From assembly GCA_030386875.1 (NCBI GenBank), contig CM059563.1, positions 10,000,001 to 10,064,000 of the forward strand: a stretch of DNA of 64,000 nt. Direction: 5' to 3'. Made by a program: the position numbers and the translations under genes. Of the stretch, positions 1-11,936 are shown in pieces; positions within the stretch are counted from its first letter, which is position 1; each line of letters opens with the position of its first letter. Source of the stretch: Morinoia aosen (lineage: Eukaryota > Arthropoda > Malacostraca > Amphipoda > Talitridae). The notes beneath the pieces were generated by a model that worked only from the letters and a program-made list of their open reading frames with translations, had not been told where the DNA came from and ran no database searches.

Positions 1-327
1 ATGAAACTTACCACTGGGAAGCTTGAGATTTTTCCTTTCTCGCTATCTGTCCTTAGTCTAGTAAAAGTTAGGAAGAATAGAAAAGAAATGAGTACAAAAT
101 GAAAGGTCAAATAAAAAATTGAAAACTAACAAGGAAAAAAGTGAAAAACAATTAAAAACTTTCCAGTCAGATTTATTCAAACTAGCTTCTATCGTGCATA
201 AGGAAAGAAAAATACCATAATTCCATCAGGTAAATAGTTTGATATTATTTAGTAATCTCCGAGCACATAGCTTGATAATGAATGGTACAAATACTCTAAT
301 TTAAGCCAAAATAAGCGCGTAAAATTT

Positions 328-921
328 TTAACTATACTGTAGCAATTTTCTTACCCTCACTAAAGGGTCAATGTTGTTCCACGGGTTAGATGAATCTGAA
401 TCTTGAGGATAATCCAGCATTCTTTTCAGAATTGCGTGCTGCTGTTTACCAGATGTCGCTGGTGTGTTCGGATTTTTCGGCTTCGAACGAGGTGGCAAGA
501 AACTGGAAAGAGGACCGAAGTGTTGACGCTTTACATCATGATGTTCGGGCTGAACTTGAGTGCATACCTTACCGAGGTCAGGTTTTTCCTCTTCCACAGT
601 GATTTGCTTCTGAAGCTCAATTGCATTTTGATCTCTAGATGTCTTACGTGGTCCTAAAATGAACTTCCTCATTTTTGATAACTTGTTTCCTTTCGGCACT
701 GGTACAGGACTTCCAGAACTGCATGGGAGTTCTGTAGGTGTTGCACTGTTTGAATTCTCGGTCACGTTGATTTCACGATTACTGACAAGAACCTTTCGAT
801 AAATTATGAATGTTGCTTTTCTTTCCAGCTTCATCACGTAGACGTTCTCCCAATTTCCTGGGGATAAACGTCCGTCCAGACGATCAGGTTGGCCATCTCT
901 CCTCGTCGATGGTTTACAGTA
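328..921 (-). CDS. Left-edge gene, C-terminal exon (unrecognised)
   Basis: The 197-codon open frame begins YCKPSTRRDGQPDRLDGRLS after an acceptor (GATGCTCTTCAG), continues through GNWENVYVMKLERKATFIIY (ordered, hydrophobic-basic) into a Ser/Pro/Lys-rich tail, and ends RVRKLLQYS at a TAA (328-330). An alternative acceptor 36 bp upstream gives ASGIAFGLDALQ but the wrong phase for the exon at 1028-1207. A possible donor (GAGG|GTAAGA near 355) leaves open that coding continues to the left beyond the window. The family is not recognised. Confidence 0.5.
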   Translation of the reverse strand, partial: YCKPSTRRDGQPDRLDGRLSPGNWENVYVMKLERKATFIIYRKVLVSNREINVTENSNSATPTELPCSSGSPVPVPKGNKLSKMRKFILGPRKTSRDQNAIELQKQITVEEEKPDLGKVCTQVQPEHHDVKRQHFGPLSSFLPPRSKPKNPNTPATSGKQQHAILKRMLDYPQDSDSSNPWNNIDPLVRVRKLLQYS

Positions 922-1027
922 CTGAAGAGCATCTAAGCCGAATGCAATGCCTGAAGAAACGCGTTCTAGGCAAGTCATGTCGTAGAATATTTTTACTAGT
1001 GTACATCAGACATCAGTCAAAAGTTAC

Positions 1028-1207
1028 TCGCTCCGTTTCGACAACTTTCTTCAATGCATTGATCTCTCCAAAAGTATGGGGTTGTATTCCAAGCAAGTGC
1101 GAGTCACTAGTCTGGAGAGACTTGCCGAGCACACCTTGCCACCATTCACCGAGTGCAGTTCTCCAACACTGACAAGTGACAACCCTGAAATGGTTGGCAG
1201 CGACAGG
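1028..1207 (-). CDS. Left-edge gene, internal exon (unrecognised)
   Basis: Predicted exon of 60 codons on the - strand, between an acceptor (GCTGCTTGCAG, before 1207) and a donor (GTAACT at 1027). It encodes PVAANHFRVVTCQCWRTALG, EWWQGVLGKSLQTSDSHLLG and IQPHTFGEINALKKVVETER. A short intron of ~106 bp (1027-922) with a pyrimidine-rich end (CTCTTCAG) connects it in phase 0 to the next exon. I do not recognise the protein. Support is phase agreement, splice consensus and balanced composition. Overlapping frames are also open here, so the model is tentative. Confidence 0.42.
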
Positions 1208-3169
1208 CTGCAAGCAGCATAGAGGGAGCTCCATCTCACAGAAACGCAGTCAACAGCGCTGGTTGCCGCGTGCAACACAAACGTTTCTCTCAGACGTCGA
1301 TGTCGCGCAGCTACGTGAACGCGAGAGTTCGTTCGACCTAGCATTCTTGATGCATTAGAACATCGCTAATCGTAAAATAGCATTAGCAAAAGAATATAAG
1401 TAGTGACGTTGTGTTCTGTTTCGTAAGTTTAGATTAAAAAATTTTATGGTTGTTCAATATCAACTAAACGACATTTCGCTTCGTCTATCTAAATATTCAT
1501 CAATGCCAGATTGATAGAGGGTGTTTCAAAATTGCACATACAGACTAAACAATGGTAAAATAGATATTTTATAACGTTTATTTCATTTTCAAAATTTATT
1601 AAAATTTACAAACATATTTTTTTCTTTTGTCTCCAGTTCTCAATCTGACGTCCGTTTTGGTCCAGGCACAGCTGGCAACTCGGAGCAATGGAACGGATTT
1701 TTCTTGGTCTATACGCGAAACATGTCCAGGCCTCTATTTCCTTCGTGCGTTTAGTTGATTTCGGTGGTCTTCTAAAATTTTCTCGCCAGTCTCAAACTCA
1801 TCTCAAATTTGAGTGTCGTGAGCTTGCGATGGAGTTTTTAACTCCCTCCAACAATTCTGCGCACTTTAATAGCATTTCAATTCAATCGGTAGCCTTCAAG
1901 AATAAATTCCTTGTCTTCAAAGTTTAGTCAGGCTGCGATCATCATTCCAGTGCGCATCATCTAGAAAACGATAAAGCAATTTAATTATTTAAACAATTCA
2001 AATTCATACAGTAATGCAATATAGTTGTCAGTAGCAAAAGTGTGCGAACATTTTTATTGTTATAAGCATCAATTCATTGATATATTTGTTCATTTGTTTA
2101 CTGATACACTCATTTATTCAAGTAATTTTTTATTTATGCATTAATACTCTGCTAACTACCTACTTACGTACATACCTACCCACTGACTTACAGTGCGTGT
2201 GTGTAATGCCTTGCCTAAATGAAAAATAACAAGCACACTAAAATTAAAAAAACCATATCTTAAATTTGAGGAGGAGAAGCCATGTTGGACTGAGAAGGAT
2301 GAATGGCGGACTGAGAAGAAGAAGCCATTAGTCATTAGAAGAAACCATTAGAAACCATTGCAATAGTTCTAATCATCCTTTCAAAAGGTCTAATTTTTCT
2401 ATTCTATGCAAAGCATTTAATGAACAAGACCTCCGTATTCTAGAATCCCTTTATATATTTACAAATAAACCTGCACTTAATAACGATTTCAGCGCGACAA
2501 AATTATTTCTAGCCCTTACTTCCTAACTTGCGGTATGCTGAGGTATGCTTGGTGTGTGCGTGTGCATATCGTGCGTGCGTGTATATGTGTGTGTGTGTGT
2601 GTGTATATATATATTTCAATGTGTAGGTGTACGAGAACGTTGGGTGTGTATAGTTATGTATGCCTGTATGTACTGTGTATATTGCCTAAACGCTTAAGTT
2701 TGGTATTCTAGTCATTAGAAAAATGATTTACTTTTATTTTTTGCGTTTTTGCTTGGTATTTTTATTCAAACCTTATCCGTCTTATGCATGAGTGAAATTA
2801 CTTTTTATTTCTTCCAGCACTGTGATGGAATAACTTGTATTCCGAAACGTTTGCCTCATTAAATGTTCTCTGTTACGTTGGTTCTTCTTTATATTTTGTA
2901 CATATATATATATATATACTGTATATGTATGTATATTTATATACATACACATAACACGCATACATTCGCATATACAAACATATGCGTATGTGCAAATATT
3001 AGCATTCAAGCAATCATAATTCATACGCGTATACTGCAAAATGTTGCATTGTGTTCTGAAATATTAGATAATGAGCAAAGGAGATTCGCAACTGCTTATT
3101 CAGTATGTTCTGGAGCTTACAATTATTGCTGAGACGCAAGAAAGAAAGAAAAGATATAAAAACAGTTGA
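1208..3169. other. No secure gene; AT-rich, microsatellites
   Basis: The first ~140 bp may hold an upstream exon of the left-edge gene (several open frames on the - strand), but no splice-consistent model was found. The rest is AT-rich intergenic sequence with TG/TA microsatellites. Confidence 0.4.
2570..2620 (+). repeat. TG/TA microsatellite
   Basis: Alternating GTGTGT and TATATA sequence (GTGCGTGCGTGTATATGTGT and onward) within a purine-pyrimidine-alternating stretch. A second AT/CA-rich stretch lies at 2898-2985. Confidence 0.85.
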
Positions 3170-4110
3170 TTTCCAATAAAGTTCAAACAAGAAATATTGG
3201 ACATTGGTTTTTAAAATATCTTAACATTAAATCCTTAATTGATAATTACACATTGGTATCGTAATACCCATGTAAAATGTCGAAACAAAAAAAAAGATTG
3301 ACAGAAAAGCACAGCAAAAATGAGTTCCCTTAAGGGGCGTAATCTGATTTTAACAGTGCACCCAGATATAAGTAACTAAGAAAATACAATCCTCGTAACG
3401 CTTAGTTGAAAATACTTTCGTTGGTGCGCACTTATATTGAAAAATAAAAGCGAAAATCGCATTCAAATACCTTAACTTAGAGATCCTTAATTACTATTCA
3501 TACATGGTTATCGTAGTACTCATGTTAATTGTCGAAACAAATGATTCGGAGAAAAGCACAAAAAATGCGTACCCTTCGTTGCGGTAGTCGCATTTTGGGC
3601 ATGGATTTAAATACAAGTGACTAAGAAAACATAACCCATGTGACGCATGTATAGCTAAAAACCCTCTCATTAGTGCGTACTTGCTGTATGTTGAAATATG
3701 AGCATACGAACATAGGAACTAGTGATACGAACATGAGGGATTGATGTTAAAATTAAAATGGGCAGATTTGATTCATTGTGCGTATAGAACTATATATGAG
3801 GTCGACAGTCGGGATTTGGGACAATTTTTCACCCTAACGCAATAACTAGTAAGCTAAAGGATGAGCTCGGAGAGAATATAATATTCACCACAACAAAAAT
3901 TTATATTTCCTACTTACGTTAATAGTACTGACACAAAAGAATTCATCGGAGTCAAAGAGATGAAAAGGATTGTCGTACAATGCTAACCGTAACATTTTCA
4001 ACATAGCTGGAACCGTACAAAAAGTTAACTACCTAAAATAGTGTTGTCATAATGTACTCACGAGCGTAAGAAAGTAAAAATTGTCACACACAACTAGCAA
4101 GAACAATTTC
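3170..4110. repeat. Dispersed/tandem repeat, LINE-tail-related (copy 1)
   Basis: Two tandem ~270-bp units (3205-3440 and 3467-3700) share ATCGTA-T-CTCATG, GAGAAAAGCACA and AAGTAACTAAGAAAA. They are followed by a second module (GAGCATACGAACATAGGAAC to ACTCACGAGCGTAAGAAAG). The modules recur at 6170-6597, 8604-9035 and 60520-60790. The first module abuts a reverse transcriptase end at 9009, suggesting it derives from a LINE 3' UTR. Confidence 0.75.
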
Positions 4111-6169
4111 TCGAAAATTGTACGACATTTTTTAACAATTAAATAAATTAAAAAACCTAAATAAACAAAAACATTTTGAATTTAACTAAAAAATCCTAAA
4201 ATCATCGTTGAGACGCGTTGCCTTAAATTTTTCTTGTTCCAAATTAAATTTGAACCTTTGTCCCTGTAAGTGAGGTAACCTCGGGTTGGGCAGCGCCTCG
4301 ACCTGCGGATTCTTTCCATTCCCAGTAGAGCTTGTTCCGCAAGGACTGGCCACCTAGCTCGTGGTTGTGCTCGGAACCAACTTCGGCGACGTTAGGTGAC
4401 GTAACTTTCAGCATGGTGGGGTCTAACCAATGTGTTACCTCCATTCTACAATTGTTCAGCTGACTGCTGTCTACGTCTTGATCAAAGTTTCAGTGTTACG
4501 TGGCGCAGTTTCCTCTGGTAATCTCTTAAACTTCCTGTGTTTCATTTTTTCTATTTTTTGATTTACAGTAATTAGTGTTTCTTTATATTTTTGTTGTGTT
4601 GTATTCTATGCACCAATTTTCATCTTGGCGTACTCCATGATTATATTTTACCAAATCAAACCGAATGAAATCGAATGAAATCAAATTGTATAAGTGCCTA
4701 GCTCTACTAAAAGTGGAGGTCGTATATGATCTCATCTATGCGTAGCGCTGGTTAAATTTGTATCTAATTTCCATCGAATAAACCTCAAACTTTTCTTTTC
4801 GTATGGAGTGCACTTCCTCTCGTTATATTTCCCTTAAAAATACCTTTTTCTCGCGCCTGAACGTATTCTACTGAAGACTACCATTCTTTAAGTGAGTTAG
4901 TCGCCTAATTGTCAAAATTAAAGCGCCAAGCTGTTCGCATATCGCATGTTGAATTTTCTCGCCCCTTTTCGCTCTCTGAACTGTCCTTTTAATCACGGGC
5001 AGTATCAACGTCCTGAGACTACTTTTCAGTTTTCTCACTTCGGGTCTGCTTCGAAAAGCCTGTAACTTCCTGTAGGTCGGTTAGAGTTGTAATTTTCACT
5101 GCACTATTGCTATAGTTTGGTCGTACCTTCAAATTCTTTTCATTTCCCGTAACTGTATCTTTACTCGTTCAGTCGTAAGGTTGCGGCGGTTCTGTTCCGA
5201 TTCTATCTTACTTCGTTTTGGGTCCTCTACTTTAGAAATCCACGTACCCGCTTCCCGTCGGTGTGTTAACGTTTGTAACATCCTGTATTTATTTGTTGAA
5301 ATTTTAGTTCCTTGTCTGTGTTTGTTTGAAAGTTTCACCGGTTGTTTTTTGTTCCGCGGCATTGGTAGCCAACTGTCATGGTCCTGTATTCTGACCCCTT
5401 CTACCGCGTTTGGTTCCTGCCGAGACGTTCGTTGCAGCGCCAGCAGCTTCGAAGCGTGCGCTGCACTCGTTGATCTCACTGGCAGCAGGAGCAGGGCATG
5501 GCACATATGGAGCAGGGCTTGATGTGTCGTCTTGCACTCTGGAATAACTCGGGAGCGGTAGATCTCTTGTCACCCTCCACATTAATTTTCGTTGAACACT
5601 GTCATAAATGTACACTGTTTTCTGGGTTCCTTGCAGACTGCAGTCTGTTTTAAATGTAACGTTCTTTTTAGTTCAAGGAATCAAGTACTTTTTCTTTGTG
5701 GAGAGAGACGGTAAATTTTGTTGCAGGAAACTTTTTTAATTCTAAACTTAGCTCAGGCTGTGATGCCGCTCGAAATAAACTATTTAACTTCTAAGCTTAA
5801 CTCCGGCTTAGTTGCCTTACGAAAGATACTCTTTAATTTCTAAACTCAAATCGTAGCACGGGAAAATTCTCGCTATTGAATCCTAATATAACTGTAGCTT
5901 TATTGGGCTTTGCCCTATTTGTATTCGCCGACCGTAAGTCGGATCTGACCGGGTGCGTACTTTGCGCGGTTGCTGTCGATTGTCACATTAAAACTTTTGA
6001 AATTATGGTTAATTAAAAATTAAAATTTGTATTTCTCTTTTTTTTCCTGAAAAGGTTGGAGATTCAATTCAGGCATTGAAAATCTCGATAAATATAAGAC
6101 TAGAATAAGAAAATGAAATAATGATATTCTATAATGTGGTGACATTCGTCGAATCCGTGGCCTTTTAAA
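4111..6169. other. No secure gene; possible old retroelement remains
   Basis: Locally GC-richer blocks (4250-4450, 5130-5620) have short open frames on the - strand without recognisable domains. 5720-5860 holds three diverged ~60-bp units (TTCTAAACTTAGCTC and TTCTAAGCTTAACTCC), and 5900-5990 looks LTR-like (TCGATTGTCACA). Nothing can be assigned. Confidence 0.35.
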
Positions 6170-6597
6170 ATGTTTTAATATGAACGAAAAAAAGAAAAAA
6201 ATATGCTAAAATACCTTCACATTAACATCTTTTCTTTTTTGTGGTAATTGAGTTAGTTTTGAAAATGCAAATAAATATAAGTAACTAAGAAAACATAATC
6301 CCTGTGACACATAGTTGAAAACACTCTCGTTAGGGCGCACGCGTATTGGTATATGAGCAAACGAACATAGGAACTAGGGATTGGAAGGATTAATGTTGAG
6401 AGTACAATAGGCAGATTTTAAATTATTTTGCGTCTAAGCCTATGAGATCGACATTCAGGACAATTTTTTATTCGTTCTTATGTATCGAGACTAGCATGCT
6501 TAAATAATGACCCCGAAAGGAATCGAGTGTTTTACCATAAGACAAATTTATAGTATTTACTAACTACGCTGATAATACTGGCACAAAAGAGTTTGTA
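6170..6597. repeat. Dispersed repeat, LINE-tail-related (copy 2, interrupted)
   Basis: Shares ATATAAGTAACTAAGAAAAC, TGAAAACACTCTCGTTAG, CGAACATAGGAACTAG and ATACTGGCACAAAAGA with the copy at 3170-4110. It stops abruptly after CACAAAAGAGTTTG, and the missing remainder resumes at 8604 (CACGAGAGTAAGAGACATGA), so a ~2-kb insertion splits it. Confidence 0.75.
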
Positions 6598-8603
6598 GTG
6601 ATCACCCTCAGCCGCACTTCAGTCTAAATTTCATAAATTATTAAAACCATCTTCTAAAAATTAAATAAAGTTAACGTAATCATTCTTAAAATTTTAGATC
6701 ACTATTTTCATTCAACATTACCCTTAAATCTATTAAAATTTGACCAAAGAAATACTTCGACAAGAAAGAACGGCGTTTTTACCTAGAACCATATCGCAAG
6801 TTCATCCGCTTCCGGAAAATTCCGGAAACGCTCGTCCGCTCAAAGCGCATATAAGGCCGGCTTCCCAGGCAGAGTCGTCATTCTCGTTTAGATCCTCCTG
6901 ACTAGCGCTTGGGCCCCAGAACGGGCAATTGTAAGTATCAAGTGTTAATGATAAGTGTGTATTATGTCTTAACTTTCCTGTTTTGTGTCTTAACTTGTTC
7001 CGTGTTAGGGAGCGCTCGTTATTGTGTCGTAGAAATATTCACTATGTTGTCTCTGTGCCAGTGTTAGTTAGGCACCAGCCTCAAGCTCACTGCCCCATCT
7101 TTGTCATTGTTATCGTGTTTACTATTCTCCAATGATGCCGTATTGTGCTGTCAGTGTTAACCGATGTTGGCATTGGCTCCTTAGATATTTTTTAGTGCTG
7201 AGCATAGTGTTAAGACACTTTGCTGTCCACAGAGATCATCTTTGGTTTGCTCATCTTTTGTGTGTTCCAGCTTCTAATTAATTGTGTTCTCAACTTTTGT
7301 ATTTTGATTAAGTCAGGTTTAAATAATTTTGGAATTCCTCTGCAATTTTTAGTCAATGTTTAAATTCATATCTTGAGAAATGAAGCTATGATAGGTTATT
7401 TAAACCAATAGAGATTGTATCTTCTGTAGTCACTCACTCAAGTCAAGTCACATAAATAATCATTCTTTCTTGCTCATCTGAATAATAGAGTATAGAGACT
7501 TCACCTTTTCTCATACTTATATCTTAGTACATTAATTATCTAATTACCTCAGTGCTTTAGCTATTATTTTGGCTGTAGTTCATTTAAACTCAGTTGTGCT
7601 GCTGCTTGTAATGTCAGGATAGAGCTTGTGACCAGTTGGTCTGGAACACTGATTCTGGTGTTAAGATGATTCAGGCTGCGACTCGGGCGCTAGAGTTGCG
7701 GACTGATTCTTATCACCGGACTCCTGCCATTGTTTATCCTGTTAATGTTGCAGTTTGCGCAGTCTTGCACATGTGTTATGAATAGACTCGTTTTTTTTTG
7801 TTCAAATAATCCAGCACGATGTCCCCTGACAGGATCGACTAGACCACACATCCATGCACTCACAAACACGTATGAAACCAAACCCTAACTTCTTAATTTA
7901 AGAAGCTTACCTCCTCCAAGTTTTCGCCTTCAAGTCTCCTCCGGGTTCATCCTCCGGGTTTTGCCTCTGAGTTGATTCTCCGAGTTTCCCCTCTTATTTA
8001 ACTTGTGAAACTGGAAGGCCTGCATCCCTGCAGCTAAGCCGCTTGAACCTTTAGTTGTGACTACCTTTGGGCCGAGAGTCCCTTCCTACCGAGTTTTCCC
8101 AACCGGTAGCTATCCCCATACTCATCACTAAATTCACCACTCACTTAGTGTCGGAACCTCCCACACTTACACCATCATCGACTTCACACTCCAGCACGCG
8201 CTTCACAAGCCTGAGCTGAACGAATCGTCTGAAGTCCCGCAACCTCCTCGGACTCTCCCCAAGATCGTCTTTCGAACAAGAATCAAGCCTCGCTCTTCGG
8301 AGTGCAACCTTCTCCTCAATAAATCCCCATACCGGCGAGTGAAACTATTCTCTCATTTTCCCCCGGTGTTGGCTTGTGGTAATTTTTGTTGTTGATTATA
8401 GACGCTTGAAATATTGCGTCCGAATACCGCCTAACTCCTTCTGAGTCAGAGGCCGTAATTCATTCATTTAGCTATTAAGTGTGCTCTACCAGGAGCACTG
8501 GTGACCCGCCTTTGTAAAAGAACATCTTCCTTGTCACTTGATAAATTCCTCAATATTCAATCTCTAAAAGTCAAATTCAATTAGTTCCCCATTAGGGAGA
8601 ACT
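6597..8603 (+). mobile_element. ~2-kb insertion, probably LTR-derived
   Basis: The block splits a dispersed repeat whose two halves lie at 6170-6597 and 8604 onward. It begins TGTAGTGATCACCCTCAG and has a promoter-like segment (CATATAAGGCCGGCTTCCC at ~6848), a run of CCTCCGGGTT-like motifs at 7910-8000, a CAATAAA signal at ~8318 and GGAGCACTGGTGACCCG near the right end, a combination typical of gypsy-type LTRs. No protease, polymerase or integrase frame is present. Exact ends and target duplication are not clear; solo LTR is my best reading. Confidence 0.45.
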
Positions 8604-9035
8604 TCATAAGTTCACGAGAGTAAGAGACATGAGGATTGTTGTACAATGGTAACTATAACATTTGCAGCATAGCTGGACCAGTACGAAAAGTTAACTACCG
8701 AAATTAGTTTTGTCATAATGCACTCACGAGCGTAAGAAAGTTAAAAGTGTCATTGAATTACGTCGCATTTTCAGATGTTTAATATGAGCAGAAAATGCTT
8801 TCAAATATCTTAAAATTTAGACCTTGACTTGATATTCACACATGGGGATCGTAATACTCATGCATGTTAATTTTTGAAACAAATGGTTGGGAGAAAAGCA
8901 CGAAAAAATGTGCTTCCTTCGTTGCGTTGGTCTGATTTTGACAATGCATGTCATCACAAGTGATCAAGAAAACATTATCTATGTGATGCATTGTTGAAAA
9001 CACTCTCGTTAGTGCACTTCCACATTGAAATGCGA
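8604..9035. repeat. Dispersed repeat, LINE-tail-related (copy 2 continued, joined to RT fragment)
   Basis: Resumes the second module after the LTR-like insertion (GTACAATGGTAACTATAACA, ACTCACGAGCGTAAGAAAG), then carries the first module (ATCGTAATACTCATG, GAGAAAAGCACGAAAAAATG, TTGAAAACACTCTCGTTAG). It runs into the stop codon of the reverse transcriptase fragment at 9009. Confidence 0.72.
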
Positions 9036-9239
9036 CGCAAGATGACGAGCTATTTTGGCTTTAAATTCTCGCAATGTTTGAGGGATTTTGATACCCTGGG
9101 GAAGTTTGTCCCACAGTAAGGCGCCTGATATTGACGGAGCCTTCTGCCTAATGTCAGAAGAACGATATTCGCATTCGACTAAGACATTATTGTTTCTGTT
9201 CGACTTTAGGTTGTTTACAGTGGGGGGATAGATACGCAC
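9009..9239 (-). pseudogene. C-terminal fragment of a non-LTR retrotransposon reverse transcriptase
   Basis: A 76-codon frame on the - strand contains SSDIRQKAPSISGALLWDKL, PQGIKIPQTLREFKAKIARH and ends NVEVH. The pattern (R...S...LW..LP..I....TL..FK..L) is the usual C-terminal end of LINE reverse transcriptases (CR1/Jockey/RTE-like). No catalytic FADD block is seen, so the element is 5' truncated. The sequence beyond the stop (toward lower coordinates) belongs to a dispersed repeat that is probably its 3' UTR. Confidence 0.7.
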
Positions 9240-10718
9240 TATCTCAGCATTACTCTGAGAAAGAAAGAACGAGGAGAGAACGTATTAGTTGCTATTGATG
9301 AATTAATTATCAAACGAATCAATGACGCTGTGACTGAGAAGCTGTTTTTGATATATTGAACGCTGATACCATAGTGTCCAACTGCCTTTGTATTTTTCAA
9401 TGGGTGTAAGATATTTCATAACTTTGGTAAATCAACAGGATGTGGTCTCCACCTGACAACAGTCCTTGAAGATGCAGTAGGGCAGGAATTTTCAACTGAC
9501 TGTTGATTTGGATTGGCTATGTGGTGCCGAATTCGGCACCACAGTTATACTTACCTCATTGAAAACTTGAGCACCTACTTTTGAAAAAAATGTGTTGATC
9601 TCCGTGGCCGTCGTCAAGGGATTTGGATAAATTATTTTTTTCAGCTAGAAATTATTCTGTGCGTTTATATGTGTTACGTAGTGACTTTTTTGAACTGTCT
9701 ACTTACCGCATTTCAATCAAAATAGCATGGTAAGGAGTTACATTGAATTTTTTTAATTCTAGATTTTTCAAACATTTTAATGGGACAGAGCTATGGGTCT
9801 TTCAGGCATTCTCCTGTAATTATGAATTTGATGGAAAAAGATACATGTCTCAAAGTAAAAGTTTTCCTTAAAATGACAATCCGGACTTAGGGTTTTTAAA
9901 GACTGGCCGCAAGACAACATATAAGTGAAATACGATTTCTTAAAAATAGAGCACATATAGTGAGATATATTCTATATATAGGTAGAAATAGTTACTTTAG
10001 GGTATTTTTGGGCACATTTACGTTACACACTTCTAGGGGGTTGTATCGTGATTTTTCCGAAGTGGCGGGAAATTTGTTAATTGCATCACGTTGAAATGTA
10101 TTTCAGATATTAGATTTAGCACGCGGCTATTTTTTTTGGTTTTGTTTCATACTCACGGCCGAGATTTTAGACTTCTTTTGCAGTTCTAAATAGTGTTAAG
10201 GATTAAAATTGAAGAATTCAACGACTAAATATTTCCTTCCTGGCTGAGTGGGGTAAGCGCTTTCTTTTCATGTTAAATCACAGCAATTTCATCACAATAC
10301 TGGTATAAAGTTCGCCATAGTATTCCAAACCACGGTGTATACCACGTGGTGTTTACCGTGTATTAAGCTCGGTATGAGATGGGTATGGGCATGCATTTGA
10401 CACTCCGACAATAGATGTGTGATAAGGCATAGATAAACGTAGCCTAGAGGTAACATTTTTGAGCTTTGAAAATAAAGCAAGAGTGGCTTAACTTGCAATT
10501 TTATGTACAGATTATTTTAAGTTTTTCTAGTTGGAACAGCGCTCAATAATTGAATATACCTAGTGGTAGAATTCCTATATCATTAGTTACCATCCCCATT
10601 AATTAGATAGTTGACATTGAGCTATTTCTTACAAATTGCAGTACATTATCAATCAAAACATAACCAAATTATTTTGTAAGGATTGCATCATGATAAATGA
10701 TATGCAAATGACATGTAA
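9240..10718. other. No gene seen
   Basis: AT-rich intergenic sequence. Only the 24-bp palindrome at 9520 stands out. Confidence 0.6.
9520..9543. repeat. Perfect 24-bp palindrome
   Basis: The 12-base half TGTGGTGCCGAA is followed directly by its exact reverse complement, centred on GAATTC. There is no spacer and no extension of symmetry. It lies in otherwise unremarkable AT-rich sequence. Confidence 0.9.
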
Positions 10719-10726
10719 AATTTCCC

Positions 10727-11825
10727 GGTAAATCTGAAGGAGATGACAGTTGTCGATTTTCCACTTTTTGGTGCCTAAACCTAATTAATTGAATCAAAAT
10801 AAACAAGTTTTCTTCTATTCTTTTTTCGTCTCAAATGAGTATTTTACGAATTATAGCGGTAAGTTTAGTTTTGTCATTGATGACGAATGCGCTCCAATAA
10901 ACAGCGGTAAATCTGAAGGAGATGACAGTTGTCGATTTTGTAAATTTCGATACCTTAGCATAGTTAATTAGATCGAAATAAACAAGTTTTCTTCTATGCA
11001 CTTTTTGTCTCAAATGAGTATATTATTAGTTATAGCGGTAAATGACTTACCGCAACTCCAGTCTTTGAAGCGGAAAGAAATTCTTGGATCCAGCTGTATG
11101 GCAATACTGCAATGGCGTCTCGCTTCCAGCGCTCTGTCTTGAAAGACGAAACCAAACCTACCGCTATACCTCGTTAAATACTCATTTGACGAAAAAAGTG
11201 TATGGAAGAAAAGTTGTTTATTTCGATGTTATTACCATGTTTCAAGCAACAAAAATTCGAAAATCGATGAGTAGCTGTTTATTCGAGCGCATTCGTCATC
11301 AATGACGAAACTAAACTTACCGCTATAAATCGTAAAATACTCATTTGAGACGAAAAAAGAATAGAAGAAAACTTGTTTATTTTGATTCAATTGATTAGGT
11401 TCAGGCACCAAAAAGTGGAAAATCGACAACTGTCATCTTCAGATTTACCTAAACAGCTACTCATCGATTTTCGAATTTTTGTTGCTTGAAACATGGTAAT
11501 AACATCGAAATAAACAACTTTTATTCAATACACTTTTTTCGTCAAATGAGTATTTAACGAGGTGTAGCGGTAGGTTTGGTTTCGTCTTTCAAGACAGAGC
11601 GCTGGAAGCGAGACGCCATTGCAGTATTGACATACAACTCGATCAAAGAATTTCTTTCCGCTTCAAAGACTAGAGTTGCGGTAAGTCATTTACCGCTATA
11701 ACTAATAAAATACTCATTTGAGACAAAAAGTGCATAGAAGAAAACTTGTTTATTTCGATCTAATTAACTATGCTAAGGCATCAAAATTTACAAAATCGAC
11801 AACTGTCATCTCCTTCAGATTTACC
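10727..11825. mobile_element. Foldback DNA transposon, 8-bp target duplication
   Basis: The 1,099-bp element consists almost entirely of two ~550-bp inverted arms. It starts GGTAAATCTGAAGGAGATGA and ends with the reverse complement (TCATCTCCTTCAGATTTACC). Flanking AATTTCCC occurs exactly on both sides (10719-10726 and 11826-11833). The arms are themselves repetitive: AAACAAGTTTTCTTCTAT and CTCAAATGAGTAT recur about every 190 bp. No transposase frame is present. The 8-bp duplication suggests hAT- or P-type mobilisation. Confidence 0.88.
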
Positions 11826-11936
11826 AATTTCCCTAGTTAGATTTATTTTGTTTGTCAGTGGAGAGTGTGAACAAAAATACTAGTTGGAGATATAGGCTGA
11901 ATGAAATTTGTTTTGTGTTTACTTATGGGAATTTAT

